In this document: positions 8,911-16,802 of the stretch, piece by piece
Layout: each line of letters begins with the position of its first letter
Numbering within the stretch: the first letter of the stretch is position 1
Origin: Chachezhania antarctica
GTDB lineage: Bacteria; Pseudomonadota; Alphaproteobacteria; Rhodobacterales; Rhodobacteraceae
Direction: 5' to 3'
Length of the DNA: 64,000 bases
Assembly: GCF_003646465.1 (NCBI RefSeq)
Contig: NZ_QZEX01000014.1
Span: 44,990 to 108,989 of the forward strand
Made by a program: the position numbers and the translations under genes
The notes under the pieces: generated by a model
Seen by the model: only the letters and a program-made list of their open reading frames with translations
Database searches by the model: none
Told to the model about the DNA's origin: nothing

Positions 8911-10491
8911 TCAGTTCGTTGCCTTGGCGGGGGCCGTCCGGGACGTCATGTTTCCCAGCGCAAATGCAAGTGTCGAGGCGGCCACCAGCGATGCGGCATG
9001 CGCATCCACCTGTGCCAGCTCGGAATCGAGCAGACCCGCCTTTGCCGTCGAGACATCCGTCAACGTGCCCAGACCGTTCCGGAACGCCTCGAACGCGGCC
9101 TCGTAGGTCGTATCGGCAGCGATGTTCAGTTCCCGCGCCGCTTCATACGAGCTCAGCGCCGATTGAAGCGTATTAGCGGCGACAACGATTTCGCTGCGGG
9201 CGGTATTGATCGTCAGTTCGTGCGTCGCGGCCGCGGCCGCCTTCGCGGCCTCCGCCTGATTGCGGCGCCTTTCGCGAATCCTGCCGTCATAAATCGGAAT
9301 TGACATGCCGACGACCACACCGGACGTCGTGTTCTGGAAATCCGCGCCCGGCAAAGTGCCCGTCTGGATCCGGCCATTGTTCGCTGCGGCCACCGCACCA
9401 AGATAGACCTTGGGCCGGAACGCTGCGTCGGCCGCCTCCACGTTGGCCTCGCTTGCCTGAAGCGCCGCATAACTCGCCAGCACGTCAGGGCGCCGGGCCA
9501 GCGCTTGCTCGATCACCTTTTCCGTCGGCAGGGACCGCGCCCGTGGCAACCGGCGGCCCGCGCTCGACGCGATCCTCAGCTTGGACCGCGGGGAGACCCC
9601 GATGGACCCCATCAGATCCTGATACGCGCTGCTCAGTCCGTCTTCGGCGGCCACCAGCCGGAACTTCGACTGGGCGACAAGCTGCTTTGCCTGCGCCGTT
9701 TCGATCGTGGTTCCAAGGCCGCTTGCATAACGGCCATCGGCCGCTTCCTGCAGTTCAAGGCTGTTCTGCAGCGCGCGCCGGGCGATGGCCAGATCCTGCT
9801 GCGCCGCGCCATAATTGAAGTACGAGCGCGAGATGTTGTAGATCAGCGCCTGGTGGGTCCCGTTGAAGTTGACGTTCGCGGCATAGGCCGTCCGCTGTGC
9901 CGCATCGCGCCAGGCCTGCCGTTCGCCAAAATCGAACAGCAGCCATTGCAGGGCGATGTTCGGAACGACACCCTGTGAATTCGTCCTGATGTAATCGGTG
10001 TCGCCGTTCAGCCCGGTTACCGGCGTGACAAGATCCTGGTAGCCGCCGATGACGTTCGCCGTGATGATCGGCAGATATGTTCCTTCGACCATGCCGACGG
10101 CCTCGGCCGCCTGCCGGGCCTGTTGCCAGGCCACGCGCGTTGCCGGGTGATTGCGCTGCCCGATGTCGATCAGTTCTTCCAGTGTCAGAACCTTGCCCGA
10201 CTGCAGCGCGTTCGTGGGCTCGAACGCCCCGTCTGGTCCCTTGACCGAGAAGTCGCCGGCAGACTGTCCGTCCGCCGCCCAGGGCTTGTCGGGTGCCGGG
10301 GAAACGGTCGGCGTACCGGTCATGTCGGAACAGTTCGCTAGGGTCATGCAGATGGCAAGGCCCGCCATTTTTGCGGAAACCCGGTTGCCTTTCCGGCGGA
10401 CAAACCCAAGACGCGATTTCTTCCGGGGCACCAGTTCACCACGCTCCGTTCGGATAACATTTGTTGTTCCGAAGGATGGCATAGCTGCCAT
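8911..10491 (-). CDS. TolC-family outer membrane efflux lipoprotein
   Basis: A 526-residue outer membrane factor with the internal duplication of TolC/OprM proteins. Two OEP repeats are visible at about 110-310 and 320-520, with long coiled helices and FDFGERQAWRDAAQ and IPIYDGRIRERRRNQAEA as the paired turn motifs. The N-terminus contains LANCSDM, a likely lipobox with Cys as the lipidated residue. The ATG at 10491 is selected because AGGAG precedes it by nine bases. The reading frame continues upstream into a transposase remnant, so longer gene calls would be artefacts. It may be the channel for the HlyD-FUSC pump encoded at 0.9-3.7 kb. Confidence 0.88.
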   Translation of the reverse strand: MAAMPSFGTTNVIRTERGELVPRKKSRLGFVRRKGNRVSAKMAGLAICMTLANCSDMTGTPTVSPAPDKPWAADGQSAGDFSVKGPDGAFEPTNALQSGKVLTLEELIDIGQRNHPATRVAWQQARQAAEAVGMVEGTYLPIITANVIGGYQDLVTPVTGLNGDTDYIRTNSQGVVPNIALQWLLFDFGERQAWRDAAQRTAYAANVNFNGTHQALIYNISRSYFNYGAAQQDLAIARRALQNSLELQEAADGRYASGLGTTIETAQAKQLVAQSKFRLVAAEDGLSSAYQDLMGSIGVSPRSKLRIASSAGRRLPRARSLPTEKVIEQALARRPDVLASYAALQASEANVEAADAAFRPKVYLGAVAAANNGRIQTGTLPGADFQNTTSGVVVGMSIPIYDGRIRERRRNQAEAAKAAAAATHELTINTARSEIVVAANTLQSALSSYEAARELNIAADTTYEAAFEAFRNGLGTLTDVSTAKAGLLDSELAQVDAHAASLVAASTLAFALGNMTSRTAPAKATN

Positions 10492-10569
10492 TCGGTCACA
10501 ACTCCTACCTAGACAAGCTTCTGATTCCATTGGCCCGTCAACCCCCGCGGCATCGTCAGTCCGAACGCT

Positions 10570-10719
10570 CCTCTTCACGGGAATATTCTCATCCTCGACC
10601 GCCTTCAGCCGCCGCATCGCGTCGGGCAGCAGACCGCCATATCGCTTCTTCCAGTCGAAACACGTCGCCTGGCTGATCCTTGCCTTCCGGCAGTAGAGAT
10701 TCCACCAGTGGTCGGCCTC
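10570..10719 (-). pseudogene. IS3-family transposase OrfA remnant
   Basis: Fifty codons on the minus strand read RKARISQATCFDWKKRYGG followed by LLPDAMRRLKAVEDEN. This matches the helix-turn-helix and leucine-zipper part of IS3-group OrfA proteins (typically ISDATYYNWKKKYGG, then RRLKxLEEEN). Neither the start of OrfA nor an OrfB gene follows on this strand. The frame runs directly into the TolC gene upstream region, so the insertion sequence has been cut off here. It lies in the otherwise gene-poor 10492-10931 interval. Confidence 0.75.
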
Positions 10720-10931
10720 GGCCGGTCGCGTGACTGGACGCGACCTGCGTCAAGGTCCGCGGCGTCCGGACAAAGACTGCCCCTTCGCGATCTTCGCAAG
10801 CCTCGCGGCCTGCCCGGGGCCAGATAGGCCTGACGCTCAAACGACCGGAAAGTCTGCGACGGAACCAGTATGGACGATTGCATTTTGATAACAATACTAT
10901 GCCAAGTCCAAACTGAACGATAGGAAGACCA

Positions 10932-11710
10932 TTGGAAACGCGCTTGTTGGAGAGCCTGCTGCACGTTGCTCAACACGGTTCGATCGCGGCGGCGGCAAGG
11001 AGGCAGGGCCTGACGCCCGCAGCGGTGGGGCAACGCATACAGGCGCTGGAAAATGAACTGGGCTTTCAACTGCTGGAACGTGTCGGGCATACCTCCCGGC
11101 CCACGGAAGCCTGTATCCGGCTCTTGCCGCATGCGCGGGAACTGGTCACGCTTGCCAACCACCTGGCCGAAAAAGCCGACATGGACGGCATGAGCGGGTT
11201 CATTCGCGTGGGCGTGATCTCGACATTGTTCCAGGACCTCATTCCGCCGGTTCTTCGACGGATCCATGCGGAACTGTCGGGGCTGCCGCTGCATCTCATT
11301 CCGGGCACGTCGATGGATCTGTAGCCGCCCTGATCGTGGAGCCCGGATTCGACGTGCCCAAGGCGGCGCTGGTCGAACCGCTGCTGACCGAGCCCCTGGC
11401 CCTGATCACGCGCGACCGGACGGACCGCGGGATCGAGGTGGATCCGATGGTCGAGCTGGACAGCCTTGAAACGATTGCCATCCTCGTTGGCGAAGGGCTT
11501 GGCGTATCTCTGGTGCCGTGCTGGCGCGGGTTGGAGCGGTTCGCGCCGCGGCTCCATGTTTCCCAGCCGCTGCCGGCGGAATACGACCGCAGGCGGTGCC
11601 TGATCTATCCGAACAAGAACCGCAACGATCCGCTGTGGTCGGCGTTCCGGGGGCTTGTCAGCGATTGCGCCGCGATCCTAGGGGCGGACCGGCACCGGGA
11701 CGTCGGCTGA
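10932..11710 (+). pseudogene. LysR-type regulator, broken by two internal deletions
   Basis: The first part (TTG 10932 to stop 11324) is a normal LysR N-terminus with a winged helix (SIAAAARRQGLTPAAVGQRI) and the start of the effector domain. The frame closes after PLHLIPGTSMDL. Homology resumes in another frame with AALIVEPGFDVPKAA and continues to 11710. The usual ten or so residues between these blocks are missing, which shifts the frame. A second gap of roughly 35-40 residues follows LALITRDRTDRG, where the sequence jumps to LDSLETIAILV, the motif that normally comes much later. Both lesions make a functional product unlikely. The gene may once have controlled a neighbouring peptide or solute transporter that is now gone. 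Confidence 0.85.
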
Positions 11711-11733
11711 CCCGCCGGCACTGTCCGCGGAGT

Positions 11734-11889
11734 TCATGCGCTGATCGCGTCCGTTCCGATCATGTGGCAGGCGGCGCGAAGCCGGTTGGCAAGGTCGGTC
11801 ATGCCGGGCACGCGCTTGCGGCAGATGTCTTCGGCAAGCGGGCAACGGGTGTTGAAATGGCATCCCGGCGGCGGCGACAGCTGGGTTAG
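11734..11889 (-). pseudogene. C-terminal fragment of an oligopeptide/dipeptide ABC transporter ATPase
   Basis: About 50 codons read LSPPPGCHFNTRCPLAEDIC and continue to RAACHMIG before a stop. This is the oligo_HPY tail found at the end of OppD/OppF/DppD/DppF ATPases (PPSGCxFxxRCPxAxxxC). The ATPase core is absent, so only the last part of the gene remains. Its 3' end faces the LysR pseudogene, 23 bases away. Both are remnants of a lost segment. Confidence 0.8.
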
Positions 11890-11920
11890 TTCAGGTCTGC
11901 GCGGGTAACGCGAGTGCCAG

Positions 11921-13252
11921 CTATTCCCGCGGGGCGTCCCGGGTAAGGAGGTCGTCGCTCTCAAGACGCTCGGCTGCCACTAGAGGTATCAGCGCCTTTT
12001 CTTCGGACTGGCGCGAAAGCCCTTCGCTAGGGCCGACTGGCGACGTGGCGGCCGGCGTCATCCGTTTCGGCGTTCGCACAGGGATGTCAGGGATGGCGCC
12101 GGTTCCCTCCAGGCGGATACGATAGGTCGTATCGGGGATGGCGACGCCGGCATCTTCGATGGCGGCCTTCACCAGGCGGATGGCATCGCTGCGGGCCGTG
12201 GCGAAGCCCGTCTCGTTCTGATCGATCCAGCCGGTCACGCGCAGGATCGCGCCGGACTCGGTGATGTTTTCGATCCAGACCAGTTCCTCGGGGTCGTCCA
12301 GCACAAAGGGCTGAGCTTTCAGGGCGGCCTGAGCCAGGATCCGTGTCGCCTCGAGGTCAGCATCGGGATCGATGCCGATGTCGAACATGAACCGCCGGGC
12401 CGGGTTCTGGGAAAAGTTCACGATCCGGCCCTTGAAGACCGCCGAGTTCGGGATACGCACATGATTTCCGTCCAGCGACAGCAGGATTGTCGCGCGCGAG
12501 GTCAGCCGGATCACACGGCCCACGTCGCCTTCGATCTCGACAAGATCGTTTGGCCGGAAGGGCTGGCGTAGACTGAGCATGATGGAGGCCACGAAGTTCT
12601 CGACCGTATCGCGGACCGCAAAACCGATCGCCAGCCCCACGATCCCGGCCGCACCAAGGATGGTCCCCAGAAGCGCGGCTGCACCCAGGAGATCGAGGGC
12701 GACCACGATCCCGACGATGCCGGAAGCGACACGGAAGGCCTGACGGTAGATACCGGCGATGAAGGCATTCGGCGCAATGCGATCCCAGAAACGTTGCCGC
12801 GCCATCACTACTCCGACGGCAACGATCATCGCGAAGGCGGCTGCGGCGAGGATGAAAAGGGGCAAGCGGGCGATGAACTGATCGAAGCGCCCACGGAAGC
12901 GCTTGAACGCCGGGTCGATTTGCTGGGAGATGTCGTCCGACGCGGCAAGGGCATTGTTCACGGCGACAACGCCTTCCAGACGCCCGGATATCCCTTCCAC
13001 CTTCTGACTGACGCCCGGATCCGCAATGTCGCCTATGAGCGTGACCACGCCGGCCTCCACGGATACGGTTATCTCGTCGTGATCGAGCGCACTGATGATG
13101 GCGCGCAGACGTTCGGCAATGGCTTGGTCCGAGGGGGCGCCTTCGATCGCCAGAACGGGTGGCAGGTCACGTCCCGGGTCATTCTCCTGCGCGGAAGCCG
13201 GCCCAGCCGCGGCAACGAAAAGACAGATCAGACAGACAAGAAATCGCTTCAT
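11921..13252 (-). CDS. MscS-family mechanosensitive channel with a periplasmic BON domain
   Basis: A 443-residue protein. A signal peptide (MKRFLVCLICLFVAAAGPASA) fixes the start at 13252; upstream in-frame ATGs lack this logic. A BON domain spans about 40-110 (EITVSVEAGVVTLIGDI). Membrane helices follow at about 130-150, 175-195 and 205-230, the last being the Gly/Ala-rich pore helix AAGIVGLAIGFAVRDTVENF typical of MscS. The beta domain (PFRPNDLVEIEGDVG) and C-terminal domain come next, then a Pro/Glu-rich tail. It should open on membrane tension to release solutes. The BON domain probably contacts lipid or envelope components. This is the only intact gene between the two transposase remnants. 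Confidence 0.9.
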   Translation of the reverse strand: MKRFLVCLICLFVAAAGPASAQENDPGRDLPPVLAIEGAPSDQAIAERLRAIISALDHDEITVSVEAGVVTLIGDIADPGVSQKVEGISGRLEGVVAVNNALAASDDISQQIDPAFKRFRGRFDQFIARLPLFILAAAAFAMIVAVGVVMARQRFWDRIAPNAFIAGIYRQAFRVASGIVGIVVALDLLGAAALLGTILGAAGIVGLAIGFAVRDTVENFVASIMLSLRQPFRPNDLVEIEGDVGRVIRLTSRATILLSLDGNHVRIPNSAVFKGRIVNFSQNPARRFMFDIGIDPDADLEATRILAQAALKAQPFVLDDPEELVWIENITESGAILRVTGWIDQNETGFATARSDAIRLVKAAIEDAGVAIPDTTYRIRLEGTGAIPDIPVRTPKRMTPAATSPVGPSEGLSRQSEEKALIPLVAAERLESDDLLTRDAPRE

Positions 13253-13468
13253 GAGACTACCATTATCGAAGATGTACAGGGTCATCCATACACACCTGCG
13301 CCCGACCGCCCTAGAGAGCAAATTTTGATTGCGTGGAGGCGAGAGTCCCTGAGCTCGGAGGCCTCGAGACGTCCGCAGCGGACGGTGCGAATCCTGGAAC
13401 TGGAAAGACATCAATCGCGGTGGGTCGGATCGTCGAGCTACCCCCGAATTCGGACACAGAACCTCGGC

Positions 13469-13668
13469 CTGATGCGGCGGATCGACGAGCAGTTCCTGGA
13501 GACCCCGTTCCTAGGCCTCCGCCATATGACCTGGCACCTGCGCAATAACGGGCATCTCGCGAACAAGAAAAGGATACGCTGGCTTATGCGCCTCATAGGG
13601 CTGGCGCCAATTACCAAAAACCCAACCCGAATACCAAGATCCAACCTGCAGGCTCTCGTTATGAATGA
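13469..13668 (+). pseudogene. IS3-family transposase OrfB remnant
   Basis: The plus strand reads LMRRIDEQFLETPFLGLRHM, then TWHLRNNGHLANKKRIRWLM and RLIGLAPI. After a frame change it continues NYQKPNPNTKIQPAGS. This is the helix-turn-helix part of IS3-group OrfB before the DDE domain (typical: LMRRIDELHLEYPFYGSRRM, ending YQKPNTSKPAKGH). The frame change and stop at 13668 and the missing DDE core show it is dead. The interval 13253-13816 holds nothing else that I can identify. Confidence 0.72.
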
Positions 13669-13816
13669 GGGACCGCAGGGGGCAGGTCAGCATGTTTGCT
13701 GCCCTGAAGTCGAGCTGCCTCGCGAGAATCTCGACAACTCCATGCTCGTTACGACCGCGATAAAGCTTCGGAACGCGATGTATGCCCAGTTCCGGAAGTA
13801 CCCATGCGGCGACGGC

Positions 13817-15439
13817 TCAGGAAATGCCTTTCTCGCCGACAAGATTCACGCACCGGCGCAGTACCGCATCTACGTCGAGGATCATGATGCTGATTTCCGG
13901 TGAGGGATTGATACAGCCGCAGATATCGTCGGCAACCTTCTTCGATTTGTTCTGGTGGCTCAGCGCGGGCATTGCGCCAAACTGACTTTTCGTGGTGTTC
14001 ACGATTTCATCGACGGAGTCGACCACCAGACCGTATTTGTTGCCATCCTGTTTGAAAATCAGAACCCGCTCGCCATGATGTTCGGTGACGGGCAGGCCAT
14101 AGAGTTTGCGCGGATCAATGAGGCTGATCAATTCGCCGCGCAGATTGACGACGCCATCGACGAAATCGTTTGCAAATGGTGGCTTCAAAAGGGATTTCGG
14201 ATATTCGATCACTTCGCTGACATTCGCCGTATCCATGGCAAAGCGCATGTCCACAGTGAAGACAATGTATGTCTGTCGCGCATTCGCCAGGCGGGTCCTG
14301 GTTTGGGTCTTTGCGGCTTCCTCGGAGGGGTGAATCTCGTTGCATCGCAGGGCTGTACCGACGAGCAAGGGGTCCCGCTTCAAGGCTTCATGGTCGAGCA
14401 ACATGATGATCGCGTTGTCTGTGCCGAGGAGACACCCCCTGACGATGTCCTCACGCGGCAGGGCGAGCTTAGTGAATTGGAGGACCTCGTCCTCGAAACA
14501 GTTGACGATGCTGTCGATGGAATAGACCAGCAGTCCGATCTGACCGCCTTCCGTTTCGACAATCAGCAACTTTCGCTTCGGCGAGACGCTCTTGCTTTTT
14601 TTGAGCAGGGCGGTGTCTCCCATGAAGTTCCGGAAGTCGGCCACCGGGATGATCCGGCCGCGAAGGTTTGCAATGCCGATGAAGCAATCATGGACGAGGA
14701 GCGAGTCCGTGATTTGGGGAGCGTCCATCACTTCGACCACGTGGCGCAGGTCGATGGCGCAGGTCGTATGCCCGAATTGAAACGAGAGGCAGTTGAAACG
14801 AGGGCCGCGAGACTTGGCGGATAACCCGGCACCGTCGCTCGCAAGGTTATCGCTGCGAGGCACCCGCTTGAGATTCAGGAGTTCGCACGGATCAAGGATC
14901 TGGACGATGCGCTTGCCGTCGTCGAGTTTGAGCAGCCCTTGCACGGCCACGTCCTTGGGTTGGCCCTGCTTCGCGCGAAAATCGACGCGTGTCACACCTT
15001 GGGCGTTCAGCACCTCGCCCGTGCGGTCGACCATGATGCCAATGCACAGCTCTCCGTCCTCGACGATCGCCACCTTGCGGTCCATCGCGTCGTTGTCCGG
15101 AAACTCGAGCAGCAGACGCAGATCGACAACCGGAATGATCCGGCCCCGCAAGTTGAACAGGCCCAGCATGAAAGCCGGAGAGAGCGGTACCGCCGAGATC
15201 GTCGCGGGCTCGTTGACGACTTCCTTGATCACGCCAGCGTGGAGCGCGAATTCGGTATTGCCCAGCCAGAAGGAACCGTAGATCGCCGGAGCCTTCGACG
15301 CGTCCGGTGTGCTCGGCGTCAGGTCTTTGGCGCCGGCCACGGGAGGCAGCGCTCCATCTATGGGATTTGGGGCTATTTGCGCCGAAGGGGCGCCGACATC
15401 GCGTGCATCGGCAGGCTTCAGCGTTGTCTCGGTGGTCAT
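13817..15439 (-). CDS. triple-domain CheW scaffold protein
   Basis: A 540-residue cytoplasmic protein made of three CheW-like domains at about 50-190, 215-365 and 388-530. Each has the LFNLRGRIIPVVDLR / IANLRGRIIPVADF / VVNLRGELISLIDPR motif of the CheW subdomain that contacts receptors and CheA. The first 45 residues are Ala/Pro-rich linker. CheW normally has about 160 residues and one domain, so a triple protein could crosslink several receptors or kinases. The gene is last in the receptor-cheR-cheD-cheW operon and overlaps cheD by four bases. No CheA is present here, so the kinase must be encoded elsewhere. Confidence 0.9.
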   Translation of the reverse strand: MTTETTLKPADARDVGAPSAQIAPNPIDGALPPVAGAKDLTPSTPDASKAPAIYGSFWLGNTEFALHAGVIKEVVNEPATISAVPLSPAFMLGLFNLRGRIIPVVDLRLLLEFPDNDAMDRKVAIVEDGELCIGIMVDRTGEVLNAQGVTRVDFRAKQGQPKDVAVQGLLKLDDGKRIVQILDPCELLNLKRVPRSDNLASDGAGLSAKSRGPRFNCLSFQFGHTTCAIDLRHVVEVMDAPQITDSLLVHDCFIGIANLRGRIIPVADFRNFMGDTALLKKSKSVSPKRKLLIVETEGGQIGLLVYSIDSIVNCFEDEVLQFTKLALPREDIVRGCLLGTDNAIIMLLDHEALKRDPLLVGTALRCNEIHPSEEAAKTQTRTRLANARQTYIVFTVDMRFAMDTANVSEVIEYPKSLLKPPFANDFVDGVVNLRGELISLIDPRKLYGLPVTEHHGERVLIFKQDGNKYGLVVDSVDEIVNTTKSQFGAMPALSHQNKSKKVADDICGCINPSPEISIMILDVDAVLRRCVNLVGEKGIS

Positions 15440-15921
15440 GTCGTGCCTCCCACGCGTGGAATTTCCGCGACCTGAAATTCACCGGTCGCGCAGTCGATGG
15501 TCACCTGGCGGCCAAGTACGCCACCGGTTTCGACGTGGATGTTGCGCACGCCCAGTTTGCGCACCGCCGAATAGGCGCTTCCGGAATTGATCGTCCCGAC
15601 CAGACGTTTGGGGTCGGTGTCAGGCGGCATCGTCATGTTGGCGCCGCCCACGACGATGGCCTTGATGCTTCGGTAATCCTTCGGCCCAAGCTCCATCAGC
15701 GAAACGAGCGAGCGCACTGCCTGATCCACATGGCGTCCGCCGATCTGGTCCGTGACCTGTCCGGAATCGGACAGAAGGCAATGCGCCAGCCCGAAGATAT
15801 CGCGGGCAGGATAGAGCAGTCCCAACCCTATGCAGGAGCCAAGAATGGCCGTCAGAAGCTGGCCCGACCGGCCGGTTTTGACTTGCCCGATCTGGACGTG
15901 GATCTTTTCCGTTGTCGTCAT
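15436..15921 (-). CDS. cheD: CheD chemoreceptor glutamine deamidase
   Basis: A 161-residue enzyme of the CheD family, which deamidates specific glutamines in chemoreceptors. The catalytic Cys lies in LTAILGSCIGL (C30) and the His in FGLAHCLL (H47). The conserved ETGG-type motif is near the C-terminus (HVETGGVLGRQV), and the length is normal. The start overlaps the cheR stop and the end overlaps the triple-CheW start, each by four bases, so the three products are translationally coupled. Confidence 0.93.
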   Translation of the reverse strand: MTTTEKIHVQIGQVKTGRSGQLLTAILGSCIGLGLLYPARDIFGLAHCLLSDSGQVTDQIGGRHVDQAVRSLVSLMELGPKDYRSIKAIVVGGANMTMPPDTDPKRLVGTINSGSAYSAVRKLGVRNIHVETGGVLGRQVTIDCATGEFQVAEIPRVGGTT

Positions 15922-16763
15922 GCCAGGGCTTCACCCAAGCGCCGCGTTGGCCGGTAGATGATCGGCTCAATCTGCTCGAAATCGGTGGCCATGTGTTTCA
16001 GCGACTCGCTTTCCCCTATGAAGAGAACGCCTTCGGGATGCAGAACCGAGCGCACATTGCGCAGGATCTGTTGCTGATCCTCTGCCTTGAAGTAGATCAG
16101 CACGTTTCTGAGGAAGATGACGTCGAACGGCGCCGTGCTGGTCAGGGCCTTCAGCAGGTTGTGCTGCTGGAACCGGATGCGCGACGAGATCTGCGGGGCC
16201 ACCGACCAACCCATTTCATCGGAACCGGTCATTTGGCGCGTGAAGATCTCCGGGTTTTCCTTCCGGAAACGGGCAATGGGTCGCCCTTTGTATATTCCCG
16301 CCGTCGCGACATCGATAACGCGAGAGGAGATGTCGGTCCCCAGGATCGAATAGTCGAAGCCGCCGGCGCGCTGTCTGACCTCTTCCAGGAAGACGCCGGC
16401 CGTGTGGGCCTCTTCGCCTGTGGAGGCCGCAGCGGACCACACGCGTATCGCGCGCTTCCTTTCTTTTGCGATGAAACCCGAAACGAACACGTCGTTGAAG
16501 TAACTCCAGACCCTCGGGGTCCGGTAGAAGTAGGTTTCGTTCGTCGTGACGCAGTTCGTCAGCTGCTGTTTTTCGGCCGGGTCCTGATCGACACGCGCAA
16601 GATATTCCTTGTAGCTGGACAGCCCAAGCTCCCGCATCCGGGGCCGGAGGCGTGAGACGAGCAGCGATCGCCGCGCGTCTCCGATGCTGATGCCGGTTTG
16701 GGCATAGACGACGGCGCGCAGTTTCGCGAATTCACCGTCGCTCATCATTTTCGAGAGATCCAT
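15918..16763 (-). CDS. cheR: CheR chemoreceptor glutamate methyltransferase
   Basis: A 281-residue S-adenosylmethionine-dependent methyltransferase that methylates receptor glutamates. An N-terminal helical domain covers about 1-80. NETYFYRTP (about 90-98) is the conserved substrate-side motif. WSAAASTGEEAHT is motif I of the SAM site, with Ala where CS is usual, and DVIFLRNVLIYF is the conserved later motif. The beta-subdomain for binding receptor pentapeptides appears present. The neighbouring receptor ends AKLDT and lacks the NWETF-type pentapeptide, so methylation may be tether-independent. It lies 39 bases after the receptor gene. Confidence 0.93.
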   Translation of the reverse strand: MDLSKMMSDGEFAKLRAVVYAQTGISIGDARRSLLVSRLRPRMRELGLSSYKEYLARVDQDPAEKQQLTNCVTTNETYFYRTPRVWSYFNDVFVSGFIAKERKRAIRVWSAAASTGEEAHTAGVFLEEVRQRAGGFDYSILGTDISSRVIDVATAGIYKGRPIARFRKENPEIFTRQMTGSDEMGWSVAPQISSRIRFQQHNLLKALTSTAPFDVIFLRNVLIYFKAEDQQQILRNVRSVLHPEGVLFIGESESLKHMATDFEQIEPIIYRPTRRLGEALA

Positions 16764-16802
16764 GCCCTTACCCTTCGTCCCACGGTTTCCGAAAGTCAGC
16801 GA

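Noticed and set aside
7384..9303. 639-codon open frame on the plus strand
   Set aside because: Antisense to the amidohydrolase and TolC-type genes, which have clear motifs and ribosome sites.
13311..13410. tRNA-like segment with GTGCGAATCC near 13386
   Set aside because: No matching acceptor, D or anticodon arm could be folded; probably chance or part of the decayed region.
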